From Okapia johnstoni (taxonomy: Eukaryota; Chordata; Mammalia; Artiodactyla; Giraffidae): a stretch of DNA of 64,000 nt. The stretch is from assembly GCA_024291935.2 (NCBI GenBank), contig CM044315.1, forward strand, positions 53,418,385 through 53,482,384. Direction: 5' to 3'. Shown here one piece after another: positions 24,291 through 36,014 of the stretch. The notes beneath the pieces are model-generated. The model was not told where the DNA came from. It searched no databases and saw only the letters and a list, made by a program, of their open reading frames with translations. The translations under genes were made by a program, and so were the position numbers. How positions within the stretch are numbered: the first letter of the stretch is position 1; every line of letters starts with the position of its first letter.

Positions 24291-25736
24291 TCATTATGCC
24301 TGTAAAGGACTTGAAAACCTGAACTGGCTCTGCAAACAGTGGAATAAATTATTCCTAGCTTAGCAAATATATTAGCTATTTTATATAAAAGAACAATGAA
24401 GACAAATATTTAATTTTCAATTAATAATCTCAGTAGGTGAAAATCCTCAGATCTTATGTGAATCACAATGTGGTTAATAGATAATTTTTGAAAAATCTGA
24501 ATTATGATAAAGTAACCTACTAAAGAGATACTATCCTTGCTAAAATGTTAATTATTTCAAAATGGAAATCTTATTGTTCTTAGGATAATTGACTAGGCCA
24601 CTGGGTTACGTGATTTGGCTGTTCATGACATTTCTTCCCTTAAATGGTGGTTTGGAAATATTATGAAAGATGGGCTTCTTTCACTGAAGTCGATAGTTAA
24701 TTTTTCAGTGTCCATTAACTGCTAACATTTGAAGTGAACATTTTTATTATTGAAAAGAGATGGTATTGGAACCACTACTGGGATAAGAGTCACAGTGGGT
24801 TTTGCAATGATGGAAAGGTTAGAACAATTAGAAAGTACTCATGGTGTAATTGGGATTATGAATTACTGGTACGTTATGAAACTGTTTTAAATGATCGGAG
24901 AAAAAGTAGATTAAAATAATAAAAGAATACTAATTTTAAATCACACAGGTCATTTAAGGATTGTTATTTACTCTATCATGTATTTTTTTCCTTTAGGGGA
25001 CACATTTATTTAATATTTATCATTGTGTATATTATATTTTATATTTATTATTATGTCCAAACAATTAATAGCCATTTCTCTAATAATAGTCTCATCTTTC
25101 ATCTATTCTGTTCGAATATCACATGCTGACATTCATTCTGAAGGATAATTTATTAATGTATTAATGTACCCAGTGACCTGTAGATATCTAATAACTGCCA
25201 CAGCAGCAGGACTGAGGTTTGTCCTGGGAGTCATGTGTAAAAAGTATTAACCTAATGTAGCATCTTAGGATGTGACTCTGAGATATCATTATAAAGTTCT
25301 ATTTACACACTCATATTCAGAGTGAAGTAGCTTTTCCATGACATATACAATCACTAATATTTTTTTGATGATTGAAACAACTCAAACACTTTTTAGATTG
25401 TTCAGTGTTTGCTTGGTTTGGACGTTCCAAGTATCTTTCCCAGTATGAGAGTATTTGTTATGCTTCTTCTCTTGAAATTCAAATAGTTCCAATGTGACCT
25501 GAAGGAAGTACAGCTTTCTGAGTTACCTTGATAATGGAAATGGATTCTGTTAGAGGTCTGGAAGGACTGAATTCAGCAACATAGACTCGAAGTCAGAAAA
25601 AAATTATTTGGTCTTGCTTTGAGTGTCAGTGAATTTGGGTGAAACAAATTCCTGGATTCTCAGGGACTACACCTCATCCCTTAAAATGTTCACTCCTGTA
25701 TCTTAAACTTCTCCCTCTTTATTGCTTCATACTTGT

Positions 25737-25738
<2 letters not shown>
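24291..25738. other. Unassigned AT-rich DNA
   Basis: No supported feature. A 61-codon frame at 24734-24919 has no recognised domain. Confidence 0.5.
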
Positions 25739-25793
<55 letters not shown>

Positions 25794-25794
25794 C
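25739..25794. repeat. (TA)n microsatellite
   Basis: About 56 bp of TA repeats with one or two TACA interruptions. It produces a spurious Tyr/Ile open frame. Confidence 0.97.
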
Positions 25795-26089
25795 ATGCTC
25801 ACCTCTTGCTAAAAATCAAAAACAACCAAGTTCATATAGCAATCTTCTCAGCCCAGATATATCCAGGTACTACAGTACCTCTGTCCACAATCTGAGAAAC
25901 TGCTTACACGTTATCTAGACTACCTTTGGCCTCATTGATCTGCTCTACTGTCTATTTGTTCCCAATTCAGTATTTGTTTTTTCATAGCTTCACTTTTCCT
26001 CTCCTAGTTTCCTTATGTAGATAATCTTGATTCCTTACTTCTTATGTTGAATACTAGCTTATTTATATCTGTCTTCTTTTCAAATATAT

Positions 26090-28100
26090 TTATTTAAACA
26101 TGCATATGTCCCTTTTAATACAATTTTCACTCCATTCCTTAGCAATTGAGATGTAGTATGTTTGATGTCATTCAGTTCTAACTCTTTGAAAAATCCCATT
26201 ATGATTTATGCTATGATCAATTATTTAATTAATGTATAATTCTATTGTTTTGTTATTTATTTTTTCAAAGATATTTAGACTATGGTCATAGAACGTAATT
26301 CTTAGCCATTTCTTTAGATCAGTTCAATACTTAAGTTTCAGTATATAGATGTTTTTGTAATTGCCTTATATAAACTTGAGAAGGATGAGTATTCTCCATA
26401 TATTTTATTCATGTCCATTAAATTTATGTTATTGATTATGTTTTTAAAATATTTTATACTTATATTTTTTTCCAACATGATGTCACTAATGAGAGAAACA
26501 TGTTGATATCTGCTACTTTGGTAGTTCAGTTCAGTTCAGTTGCTCAGTCCTGTCCAACTCTTGCAACCCCATGGACCACAGCACACCAGGCCTCCCTGTC
26601 CATCACCGACTCCAGGAGTTTACTCAAACTCATGTCCATTGAGTCAGTGATGCCATCCAACCATCTCATCCTCTGTCGTCCCCTTCTCCTCCCACCTTCA
26701 ATCTTTCCCAGCATCAGGGTCTTTTCCAATGAGTCAACTCTTCGCATCAGGTGGCCAAAGTATTGGAGTTTCCGTCTCAACATCAGTCCTTCTAATGAAC
26801 ACCCAGGATTGATCTACTTTAGGATGGACTGGTTGGATCTCCTTGAAGTCCAAGGAACTCTCAAAAGTCTTCTCCAACACCACAGTTCAAAAGCATCAAT
26901 TCTTTAGTGCTCAGCTTTCTTTATAGTCCAACTCTGTCATCCATATATGACTACTGGAAAAACTATAGCCTTGAAGAGACGGACCTTTGTTGGCAAAGCA
27001 ATGTCTCTGCTTTTTAATATGCTGCCTAGGTTGGTCATAACTTTCCTTCCAAGGAGTAAGTGTCTTTTAATTTCATGGCTGCAGTCACCATCTGCAGTGA
27101 TTTTGGAGACCAAAAAAAAAAAAAAAAAGTCAGCCACTGTTTCCACTGTTTCCCCATCTATTTGCCAGGAAGTGATGGGACCAGATGCCATGATGTTAGT
27201 TTTCTGAATGTTGAGCTTTAAGCCAACTTTTTCACTCTCCTCTTTCACTTTCGTCAAGTGACTCTTTAGTTCTTCTTCGCTTTCTGCCATAAGGGAGGTG
27301 TCATCTGCATATCTGAGGCTATTGGTATTTCTCCCAGAATCTTGATTCCAGCTTGTGCTTCATCCAGCCCAGCGTACATCTCAAGATGTACTCTCATATA
27401 AGTTAAATAAGCAGGTGACAATATACAGCCTTGATGTACTCTTTTTCCTATTTGGAACCAGTCCGTTGTTCCATGTCCATTTCTAGCTGTTGCTTCCTGA
27501 CCTGCACACAGATTTCTCAGGAGGCAGGGCAGGTGGTCTCGTATTCCCATTTCTTTCAGAATTTTCCACAGTTTATTGTGATCCACACAGTGAAAGGCTT
27601 TGTTTTGGCATAGTCAATAAAGCAGAAATAGATGTTTTTCTGGAATGCTCTTGCTTTTTTGATGATCCAGTGGATGTTGGCAATTTGATACCTTGTTCCT
27701 CTGCCTTTTCTAAAACAAGCTACTTTGGTAATTACTATATAAATTTTCTTCTGGTTCTGTGAATTTTTGTGTATAAAATTTTTGCTTTTTTATTAAGTGT
27801 ATGCATTTTGGGGGTTTTTGTGTATTCCGAATGGATTGACCTATTTATTGTTATATAATGACATTCTTGTGAGGTAGTAATAGTCATAAAGTTTTTATGA
27901 TTTGTCTGATTTTTGCCTTATTAAAGAAATCAAATCTTTTTGAGGTCATATAAATATTTTCTGTATTGTTTGAAATGTTGGCAATACTCTTTATTTTTTA
28001 AGTAATCGTTGTATCTTTCCTTTGTTTCTCTTTTCTTATTGTATTGACTGTAGCTTCAAGTAAACATTGTATAATAATAATGTTAGTAAGTGTTTTTATT
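26090..28100 (-). mobile_element. Old L1 (L1M/HAL1-like) ORF region, split by a BovB
   Basis: Antisense L1 motifs lie on both sides of the BovB: 'gaaggatgagtattctccatatatt' and 'gagagaaacatgttgatatctgctac' on the left, 'cttctggttctgtgaatttttgtg', 'attaagtgtatgcattttggg' and 'gaatggattgacctatttattgttatataatg' on the right. These are consecutive in L1, which supports one old element interrupted at 26524. Outer edges are approximate. Confidence 0.65.
26524..27718 (-). mobile_element. BovB LINE, 1.2 kb, inserted in old L1
   Basis: Antisense BovB from (agttc)n tail sequence to the RT region around 'cctctgccttttctaaaac'. A perfect 12-bp repeat gctactttggta (26512-26523 and 27719-27730) marks the target site. 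It keeps 5'-truncated RT coding sequence in three - strand pieces (27586-27266, 27290-26937, 26783-26544). The frame shifts just at the YADD region, and a run of 18 A at about 27112-27129 breaks it again, so it is dead. Confidence 0.97.
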
Positions 28101-28242
28101 TTTTAAAGTGTTTAACTTATGAAATGTCTTTAATATTTGACCAAGTATCATGTCTTTCTAAGCATGTGTGTATATATATATGAGTACATATAATTTTATA
28201 CACTATTGCATTGTCATTTCCTATTTATCTATCGAACAACAT

Positions 28243-28360
28243 TTTGAGCCGTAAGTTCCTTCAGGAGAATTTTCTGTTTTCAACAATTATATCCATTGAC
28301 TAGCATAATGCCTAATACATTAATGAGACATGAAATTAGTATTTATCAATTAAATGAGTA
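28243..28360 (+). mobile_element. L2 3'-end remnant
   Basis: 'gtaagttccttcaggagaattttctg..gactagcataatgcctaatac..tttatcaattaaatgagt' follows the sense L2 3' end ('gagctccttgagggcaggg..agcacagtgcctggcacatag..aataaatgtttgttgaatga'). Confidence 0.55.
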
Positions 28361-28530
28361 TTTATTAAATAAATGAGTAAATAAATATATACCATCAGAA
28401 GAAAGTGTTTATGCATTAAATAATAGATAATGAGAGAATTGTTGTACAAACCTTTGATCATTATTTTGGGGGTTATTTTTGTTGGGTTTTCTTCCAACAA
28501 ATTACTTCTCTGACAAAATGCTCCCTGTGT

Positions 28531-28618
28531 AGCTTTTGAGTTCTCAGTTCCCCAGCCATGGATTGAATCCATGTGCTCTGCAGGGGCAATCTTAACCCTG
28601 GACTGCTAGGGAATTCCC
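28531..28618 (-). mobile_element. CHR-type artiodactyl SINE fragment
   Basis: 'gttccccagccatggattgaatcc' ... 'cttaaccctggactgctagggaattccc' is the complement of the cetartiodactyl CHR SINE head ('gggaattccctggcagtccagtggttaagac..'). Confidence 0.75.
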
Positions 28619-28702
28619 GTCTCTGAATTTGTTAAAATAATATTTTATGAGAGTGGGGTTTGTCTGTTTAGTTGGCTGGATTTTATTGTTGTTCTTTGTG
28701 TT

Positions 28703-28900
28703 TTGTGGCTCAGTGGTAAAGAATCTGCCTGCCAACACAGGGGAGGCAGGTTCGATCTCTGGATTGGGAAGATCCCCTGGAGAAGGAAATGTCACCCCAC
28801 TCCAGTATTCTTGCCTGGGAAGTCCCAGGGACAGAGGAGCCTAGCAGGCTACACTCCATGCAGTCTCAAAGAGCCAAAATGACTTAGCGAGTAAACAGCC
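28703..28900 (+). mobile_element. Bov-tA SINE
   Basis: Sense SINE 'gtggctcagtggtaaagaatctgcc' to 'caaaatgacttagcgagtaaac'. The first few bases of the head are diverged. No clear target repeat. Confidence 0.9.
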
Positions 28901-29943
28901 AAAAGTATTATTTTTATTTTATTTATTTTAAAAAAATAATCCTTGCTAAGATGTTGTTGATGAAACAAGATATAAACCAAGCAACAAAAGGCAGATGAGT
29001 CAGGAAGATGGTAATTATATAAGCTTTGTGTTATTATTACATTTTGCTGTTCAAGTTGCAGAATGACATTGTGGAAATTATGAGAAAATAATTAAAATTA
29101 CTGTTTTGAGTTTATACAACTTTTAGAGTCGTTCTATAGTGTAAACATTAATATGAGTTTGCATATTTTAAAAGCCTAAAAATCAACACAGAATCTAACC
29201 TTGTTACAGTTTCTGGCCAATTATGACTGTAGAAGTCCAGGTTTTTCGTAAGACACTAATCAACCATGTTACAAAATCATTCGTTTTATAAAGTGACTGC
29301 TAGCCAAACCACCAAAAATACCTCAGTTCCAAAATTTAAGGTTTGAGATAGCCTTAATAAAATTTGACGTATTGTCTTTGACGTTTGCTAAGGAGCCAGG
29401 TAAACTCATTTAGTTTTGTTTTGTTTGGCAGTCATCAAATAGTTATTAGATGTGTCCTCTTCAAATGCATTTCAGTTAAGTTTTGCAATGGTTATATTTA
29501 GTCATTGTAGAAGCAAAAATTCCTACCACAGTCCCCCAAATTTCACATTCTTAAGAGGAATTATCAGCCAGGTTGCCTCCTTTATTACACATTCTTTTTT
29601 AAAAGAAGCAATGAGTGGCTTTTCCTTTCAAATCAATGCATGCCAGTTACAAATTCATATTAGCTTTGTAGCTTGAAAGGCTTGTGCTTCATGACAGGTG
29701 TCAAGACTGGTGATGATTTAAATTAATACTAAAGAATAGTAAATTAGAGACAGAAGAATTCTGCAAAGTCTTCTCTAAGACACTCAGCTTTGGGACTTTA
29801 ATGTCCATAAAAATCAATTACTACTAGGCAAATTATGAGAGGATTTAGAGTAGTGATATATGAAGAGAACAACACAAAGATATGTGTGACAGGCTTTTTG
29901 GATGTCAATCTGATATTCAAGTTATAAACTGGTATTATAGTTG
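28901..29943. other. Unassigned AT-rich DNA
   Basis: No supported feature. Confidence 0.5.
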
Positions 29944-31482
29944 ATCACTCACCTAGAGCCAGACATCCTGGAATGTGAAGTCAAGTGGGCCTTAGAAAGC
30001 ATCACTATGAACAAAGCTAGTGGAGGTGATGGAATTCCAGTTGAGCTATATCAAATCCTAAAAGGTGATGCTGTGAAAGTGCTGCACTCGATATGACAGC
30101 AAATTTGGAAATCTCAGCAGTGGCCACAGGACTGGAAAAGGTCAGTTTTCGTTCCAATTCCAAAGAAAGGCAATGCCAAAGAATGCTCAAACTACCGCAC
30201 AATTGCACTCATCTCACATGCTAGTAAAGTAATGCTCAAAATTCTCTAATCCAGGCTTCAGCAATATGTGAACCGTGAACTTGCAGATGTTCAAGCTGGT
30301 TTTAGAAAAGGCAGAGGAACCAGAGATCAAATTGCCAATATCCGCTGGATCATCGAAAAAGCAAGAGAGTTCCAGAAAAACATCTATTTCTGCTTTACTG
30401 ACTATGCCAAAGCCTGTGACTGTGTGGATCACAATAAACAGTGGAAAATTCTGAAAGAGATGGGAATACCAGACCATCTGACCTGTCTCTTGAGAAACCT
30501 GTACACAGGTCAGGAAGCAACAGTTAGAACTGGACATGGAACAACAGACTGGTTCCAAATAGGAAAAGGAGTACGTCAAGGCTGTATATTGTCACCCTGC
30601 TTATTTAACTTATCTGCAGAGTACATCATGAGAAACGCTGGGCTGGAAGAAACACAAGCTGGAATGAAGATTGCCAGGAGAAATATCAATAACCTCAGGT
30701 ATGCGGATGACACCACCCTTATGGCAGAAAGTGAAGAACTAAAGAGCCTCTTGATGAAAGTGAAAGAGGAGAGTGAAAAAGTTGGCTCAACATTCAGAAA
30801 ACTAATATCATGGCATCTGGTCCCATCACTTCATGGGAAATAGATGGGGAAACAGTGGAAAGAGTGTCATACTTTATTTTTTGGGGCTCCAGAATCACTG
30901 CTGATGGTGATTGCAACCATGAAATTAAAAGACGCTTACTCCTTGGAAGGAAGGTTATGGCCAACCTAGATAGCATATTTAAAAGCAGAGACATTACTTT
31001 GCCAACAAAAGTCCATCTAGTCAAGGCTATGGTTTTTCCAGTGGTCATATATGGATGTGAGAGTTGGACGGTGAAGAAAGCTGAGCACCGCAGAATTGAT
31101 GCTTTTGAACTGTGGTGTTGGAGAAGACTCTTGAGAGTCCCTTGGACTGAAAGGAGATCCAATCAATCCATCCTAAAAGAGATCAAACCTGGGTGTTCAT
31201 TGGAAGGTCTGATATTGAAGCTGAAACTCCAATACTTTGGCCACCTCATGCGAAGGGTTGACTCATTGGAAAGGACCCTAATGCTGGGTAGGATTGGGGG
31301 CGGGAGGAGAAGGGGATGACAGAGAATGAGATGGTTGGATGGCATCACTGACTCGATGTACATGGGTTTGGGTGGACTCCGGGAGTTGGTGATGGACAGA
31401 GAGGCCTGGCGTGCTGCAATTCATGGGGTCGCAAAGATTCGGACACGACTGAACGACTGAACTGAACTGAACTGAACTGAAG
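29944..31482 (+). mobile_element. BovB LINE, 1.5 kb, + strand
   Basis: Starts within the polyprotein ('cacctagagccagacatcctgg') and ends in the family tail 'gagt-type gactgaacgactgaactgaactgaactgaa'. It carries the RT domain and the C-terminal region but no endonuclease. I could not find a target-site repeat. It lies opposite the - strand copy at 34.2-36.3 kb and shares derived substitutions with it. Confidence 0.96.
30268..31319 (+). pseudogene. BovB reverse transcriptase remnant (two frames)
   Basis: This is the RT and C-terminal part of the RTE polyprotein, which in an active element copies its own RNA at a nicked genomic site in the nucleus. The first frame (30268-30843, 191 codons) has RT motif A as FTDYAKACD (the usual Phe before the second Asp is Cys, codon 30415-30417) and the catalytic YADD at 30700-30711. 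A deletion in the 'KVGLKLNIQKT' region at about 30785-30795 shifts the frame. The second frame (30810-31319) then continues with the C-terminal segment ([20 protein letters not shown]..), rich in Arg/Lys near its end. Upstream, a stop at about 30097 separates it from its N-terminal RT part. It cannot make a working protein. Confidence 0.9.
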
Positions 31483-31485
31483 GAA

Positions 31486-31765
31486 TATCTCTGTTAATTC
31501 CATACTTCAAATTTATCCTCCCTACTTCCCCTTTGTTAAGCATATATTTGTTGCCTATGTCTGTGAGTCTGTTTCCATTTTGTATATAGAGTCATTTGTA
31601 TATAGAGTCATTTTGTATTATTTTTAGATTCCACAGATAAGTGATATCATATATTATTTGGCTTTTTCTGTCTGACTTACTTTTCTAAGTTGAATATACT
31701 CTTAGATCCATTTTATGTGTTGCAAGTGGCAATATTTCATTTTTTTTTTATAACTGAGTGATACC

Positions 31766-31836
<71 letters not shown>

Positions 31837-32590
31837 ATTTTGTTGAGCCAAGTATCCATTGATGGACACTTGGGTTGTTTCCACGTCTTGGTTATTTTAA
31901 GTAGTGCTGCTGTGAACATTGGGATTTACATATCTTTTCAAATTAGAGTTTTTGTTTTTCCATATATATACCCAGAGTGGGATTTCTGGATCATATGGCA
32001 GCTCTATTTTTAGTTTTTCAAGGAACCTCACTGCTCTTTTCCATAATGGCTGCACCAATTTACATTCTCACCACCACGTAGGAGTTTTTCCTTTTCTCCA
32101 CACTCTCTCTAGCATTTATTATTTGTCGACTTTTTGATGATGGAAATTCTGACTAGTGTAACATGTTACTGCATTGTGGTTTTGATTTGCATTTCTCCAA
32201 CAGCATTGTGGAGCATCATTTCATACACCTGTTGGCTATTTGTATAACTTCTTTGGAAAAATGTCTATTTCAATCTGTCCATTTTTGGGATTGAGTTCTT
32301 TTTTCGATATTGAGTTGTATGAGCTATTTGTATATTTTGCTAAAATTTACTGAGGATTTTTACATTTATGTTCATCAGATATTTGGAAATTTAGTTTTCT
32401 TTTTCTGTAGCATCTTTGGTATCAGGATAATTTTGTCTTCATAAAATGAGTTAAGAAGTGTTCCCTACTTTTCAGTTTTGGGGGAGATTTTGAGAATTGG
32501 CATTGATTCTTAATATGTTTGATATAGTTCAACAGTGAAACCATCTGATTGTGGGCTTCCTTGTTGGGAGGTAGAATTTATTAAAACAAA
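31486..32590 (-). mobile_element. L1MA-like LINE, 3' UTR and ORF2 parts
   Basis: Antisense L1: 'tgtctgtgagtctgtttcc', 'ttagattccacagataagtgat', 'tccattgatggacacttggg', 'ccagagtgggatttctggatc', 'gtggttttgatttgcatttctc', then RT-region motifs 'tactgaggatttttacattta' and 'tttggtatcaggataattttg' after an internal deletion near 32345. A 16-bp direct duplication lies at 31581-31612. No intact frame. Confidence 0.8.
31770..31833. repeat. (TA)n microsatellite inside L1
   Basis: About 64 bp of pure TA at the point where the L1 antisense strand normally reads 'ccattgtatatatacca', so it probably grew from that L1 motif. Confidence 0.97.
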
Positions 32591-32787
32591 CAAAAAAACA
32601 TAAGGAAGCTTTCATTTCAATATTTTTATCAGAACACTTATACCCCAATATTTTAGCAAAATAATGGAATTTATGCAGTTTTTCAGTTTCATCAAACTTC
32701 TATAAAATTTCCCTCTTTCATGTCAGTGGGAAAAATATTTCATCTGACTATCTGAATGTTAATCACCAGATTGATGTAGTTAAACCT

Positions 32788-32985
32788 GAAAGTGAAAGTT
32801 GCTCAGTTGCGTCTGATGCTTTGTGACCCCATTGACTGCATAGTCCATGGAATTCTCCAGGCCAAAATACTGGAGTGGGTAGCCTTTACCTTCTCCAGGG
32901 GATCTTCCCAACCCAGGGATAGAATGCAGGTCTCCCACATTGCAGGTGAATTATTTACCAGCTGAGCCACAAAAGAAGCCCACTG
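32788..32985 (-). mobile_element. Bov-A type SINE monomer
   Basis: Antisense unit 'gaaagtgaaagttgctcagttgcg' to 'ccagctgagccacaaaagaagccc', matching the first half of Bov-A2. A perfect 13-bp target repeat tgtagttaaacct lies at 32775-32787 and 32986-32998. Confidence 0.95.
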
Positions 32986-32999
32986 TGTAGTTAAACCTA

Positions 33000-33684
33000 G
33001 TTTACATTTACTTACTTCCTGGTTTACACATCACCTAGACACTATCTTTTTATCATAAAGAACAATTACATGACGACAGATATTCTCATTTTATGATTAT
33101 CTGACACAGCAGTCTTCCAAAGTGTATTCAACAAATGCTGTGAGAACATCTTCTATTTTACAGGTGCATGGTAAGTTTTCTGTACATATCTAGTGAATTA
33201 ATAAGTAATTTTGAAACTATATGTTGTTATGAACACTTACATATAAAATGAAAATAATCCACTTCATAAATAGTTTGAAAAATCTAAAATTAAAGACAAT
33301 AGAAGCTACTATAGAAGTTTTATTTTTATTTTCACTTTTATACTGGAATTATTAAATACTATGTTATCTTTCAACTTGATGTTTGTATATTACTGAATTT
33401 GAGTTTGGGTGATGTTTAGTTAGGCTAAAGTCCACCTCACTAAACATTCCAAAAATCTGAAGAATATAATAAGGTTCAAAGCAATGTTATCCATAATTAG
33501 CTTTATTTTTTTGTTAATTAATGTCAACTATTCAAAGTTTATTGCTTGCCACTTGAAGATTAAAAGCTCAACAAGTGGAACTCTGTACTTTGAAATTTTG
33601 GGAGATATACTACATTATTTTGTATTTAGTATGATTAAGTATTTATTCACTTGGATAAACACAAATCCTTCATAATAATAATTT
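33000..33684. other. Unassigned AT-rich DNA
   Basis: No supported feature. Confidence 0.5.
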
Positions 33685-33755
33685 AATCCTATAATAGACA
33701 CTATTATAATCCCCATTATAGGCAAGAGAAATGGAGGCACATAAGAGATGGATGC
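33685..33755 (-). mobile_element. MIR core fragment
   Basis: 'actattataatccccattataggcaagagaaatggaggcac' is the antisense MIR core with small changes. Confidence 0.55.
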
Positions 33756-33792
33756 ATTTCCACAAGATGTGTCTCAGAGTCTGTTATTTTCA

Positions 33793-33882
33793 GTCAGTCA
33801 GTTCAGTCGTGTCTGACTCTTTGCGACCCCATGGACTGCAGCACACCAGGATTCCCTGTCCATCACCAAATTTCAGAGTTTG
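33793..33882 (-). mobile_element. BovB LINE 3' tip
   Basis: 'cagttcagtcgtgtctgactctttgcg' to 'ccctgtccatcaccaaatttcagag'. Only about 90 bp of the 3' end is present. Confidence 0.85.
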
Positions 33883-34104
33883 CTGTGATCCTAACAAATT
33901 CAAATACTGCCTCTCTGAAAAGCTTTTTGTAAATAAATGGTTATGATCATGGGTGAACGATGGTTCCCAATTTTTTGTCCCCTTGCCATTACCTAATTGA
34001 TAATAAGGGAGAATTTATTCCTGGATAATAAGAGTTATGTTAATATTTCATCACTCATGTTATTCAGATTGTGTTTGTTCATGTGCTTTTTACTATCTCA
34101 CTCA

Positions 34105-34215
34105 CTAAACACCTCCTATGTGTTAAGTTCTGTGCAATGCATTGAACAAAACCAAAAGAATTCTGTGTTTGATTACCTGAAGAGTGAGGAAAAGCTGAGG
34201 CATAAAGAGAATCAG
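34105..34215 (-). mobile_element. MIR-like remnant
   Basis: 'aaacacctcctatgtgttaagttctgtgc' and 'agtgaggaaaagctgaggcataaag' fit antisense MIR. The middle does not align by eye. Confidence 0.45.
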
Positions 34216-34786
34216 TTATTTATTTATTATTAAAAGCTTCAGTTCAGTTCAGTTCAGTCGCTCAGTCGTTTCCGACTTTGTGACCCCATGAATCGCAGCA
34301 CACCAGGCCTCCCTGTCCATCACCAACACCCGGAGTTTACTCAAACTCATGTCCATTGAGTCAGTGATGCCATCCAGGCATCTCATCCTCTGTTGTCCCC
34401 TTCTCCTCCTGCCCCCAATCCTTCCCAGCATCAGGGTCTTTCCCAATGAGTCAGATATTCGCATGAGGTGGCCAAAGTATTAGAGTTTCAGCTTCAACAT
34501 CAGTCCTTCCTATGAACACCCAGGACTGACCTCCTTTAGGATGGACTGGTTGGATCTCCTTGCAGTCCAAGGGACTCTCAAGAGTCTTCTCCAACACCAC
34601 AGTTCAAAAGCATCAAATCTTCGGTGCTCAGGTTTCTTCACCGTCCAACTCTCACATCCATACATGACCACTGGAAAAACTATAGCCTTGACTAGATGGA
34701 CCTTTGTTGGCAAAGTAATGTCTCTGCTTTTTAATATGCTATCTAGATTCGTCATAACTTTCCTTCCAAGGAGTAAGCGTCTTTTA

Positions 34787-35300
34787 TTTATTTTTTTTTT
34801 TATTTTTTTATTTTTTATTTTAGTTGGGGGCTAATTACTTTACAATATTGTAGTAGTTTTTGCCATACATCGACATGAATCAGCCATGGATTCACATGTG
34901 CTCCCCCTCCCAAACCCTCCTCCCACCTCCCTCCCCCTCCCATCCCTCAGTGTCATCCCAACGCTCCATCCCTGAGCATCCGTCCCATGCATAGAACATG
35001 GAATGGTGTTCTGCTTCACATATGACAATATACATGTTTCAATGTTATTGTCCCAGAACATCCAACCCTCACCTTCTCCCTCAGAGTCCACAGGACTGTT
35101 CTATGCATCTGTGTCTCTTATTCTGTCTCACATATAGGGTTACCATTACCATCTTTCAAATTCCATATACATGCATTAGTATACTGTATTGGTGCTTTTC
35201 TTTCTGGCTCACTTCACTCTGTATAATGGGCTCCAGTTTCATCCATCTCAATAGAACGGATTCAAATGTATTCTTTTTAATGGCTGAGTAATATTCCATT
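34787..35300 (-). mobile_element. Young ruminant L1 3' end nested in BovB
   Basis: On the - strand this is the end of L1 ORF2, the 3' UTR and a poly(A) tail (T-rich at 34787-34810). The ORF2 C-terminus is readable at 35156-35300, with MEYYSAIKKNTFESVL and SQKEKHQYSIL. The BovB sequence gcgtctttta is repeated exactly on both sides (34777-34786 and 35301-35310), giving a 10-bp target-site duplication. It is a severely 5'-truncated insertion. Confidence 0.97.
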
Positions 35301-35312
35301 GCGTCTTTTAAT

Positions 35313-36014
35313 TTCATGGCTACAATCACCATCTGCAGTGATTTTGGAGCCCCCCAAAATAAAGTCTGACACTGTTTCCATTGTTTCCCCATCTATTTCC
35401 CATGAAGTGATGGGACCAGATGCCATGATCTTTGTTTTCTGAATATTGAGCTTTAAGCCAACTTTTTCACTCTCCTCTTTCACCTTCATCAAGAGTCTCT
35501 TTAGTTCTTCTTCACTTTCTGCCATAAGGGTGGTGTCATCCGCATACCTGAGGTTATTGTTATTTCTCCTGGCAATCTTCATTCCAGCTTGTGTTTCTTC
35601 CAGCCCAGCGTTTCTCATGATGTACTCTGCAGATAAGTTAAATAAGCAGGGTGACAATATACAGCCTTGACGTACTCCTTTTCCTATTTGGAACCAGTCT
35701 GTTGTTCCATGTCCAGTTCTAACTGTTGCTTCCTGACCTGTGTACAGGTTTCTCAAGAGACAGGTCAGATGGTCTGGTATTCCCATCTCTTTCAGAATTT
35801 TCCACAGTTTATTGTGATCCACACAGTCACAGGCTTTGGCATAGTCAGTAAAGCAGAAATAGATGTTTTTCTGGAACTCTCTTGCTTTTTCGATGATCCA
35901 GCGGATATTGGCAATTTGATCTCTGGTTCTTCTGCCTTTTCTAAAACCAGTTTGAACATCCGGAAATTCATGGTTCACGTATTGCTGAAGCCTGGCTTGG
36001 AGAATTTTGAGCAT
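35313..36014 (-). pseudogene. BovB reverse transcriptase remnant
   Basis: The frame opens at 36014 and gives 234 codons of RT sequence before it runs into the L1 insertion at about 35310. Motif A is FTDYAKACD with Cys instead of the usual Phe (codon 35831-35829). The tract GVRQGCILSPCLFN and the YADD box (35546-35535) are intact. Compared with the + strand copy at 30 kb it shares FTDY, the Cys, NLYTGQ, NLSAEY and EETQAGMKIARR, so the two derive from the same source lineage. The C-terminal part continues on the other side of the L1 (34755-34510 and 34464-34249) in broken frames. It is non-functional. Confidence 0.92.

Noticed and set aside
25733..25918. 61-codon frame starting with alternating Tyr/Ile
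   Set aside because: Translation of a (TA)n microsatellite.
35156..35300. Well-formed peptide MEYYSAIKKNTFESVL..
   Set aside because: It is the C-terminal end of L1 ORF2 in a truncated nested copy, not a host gene.
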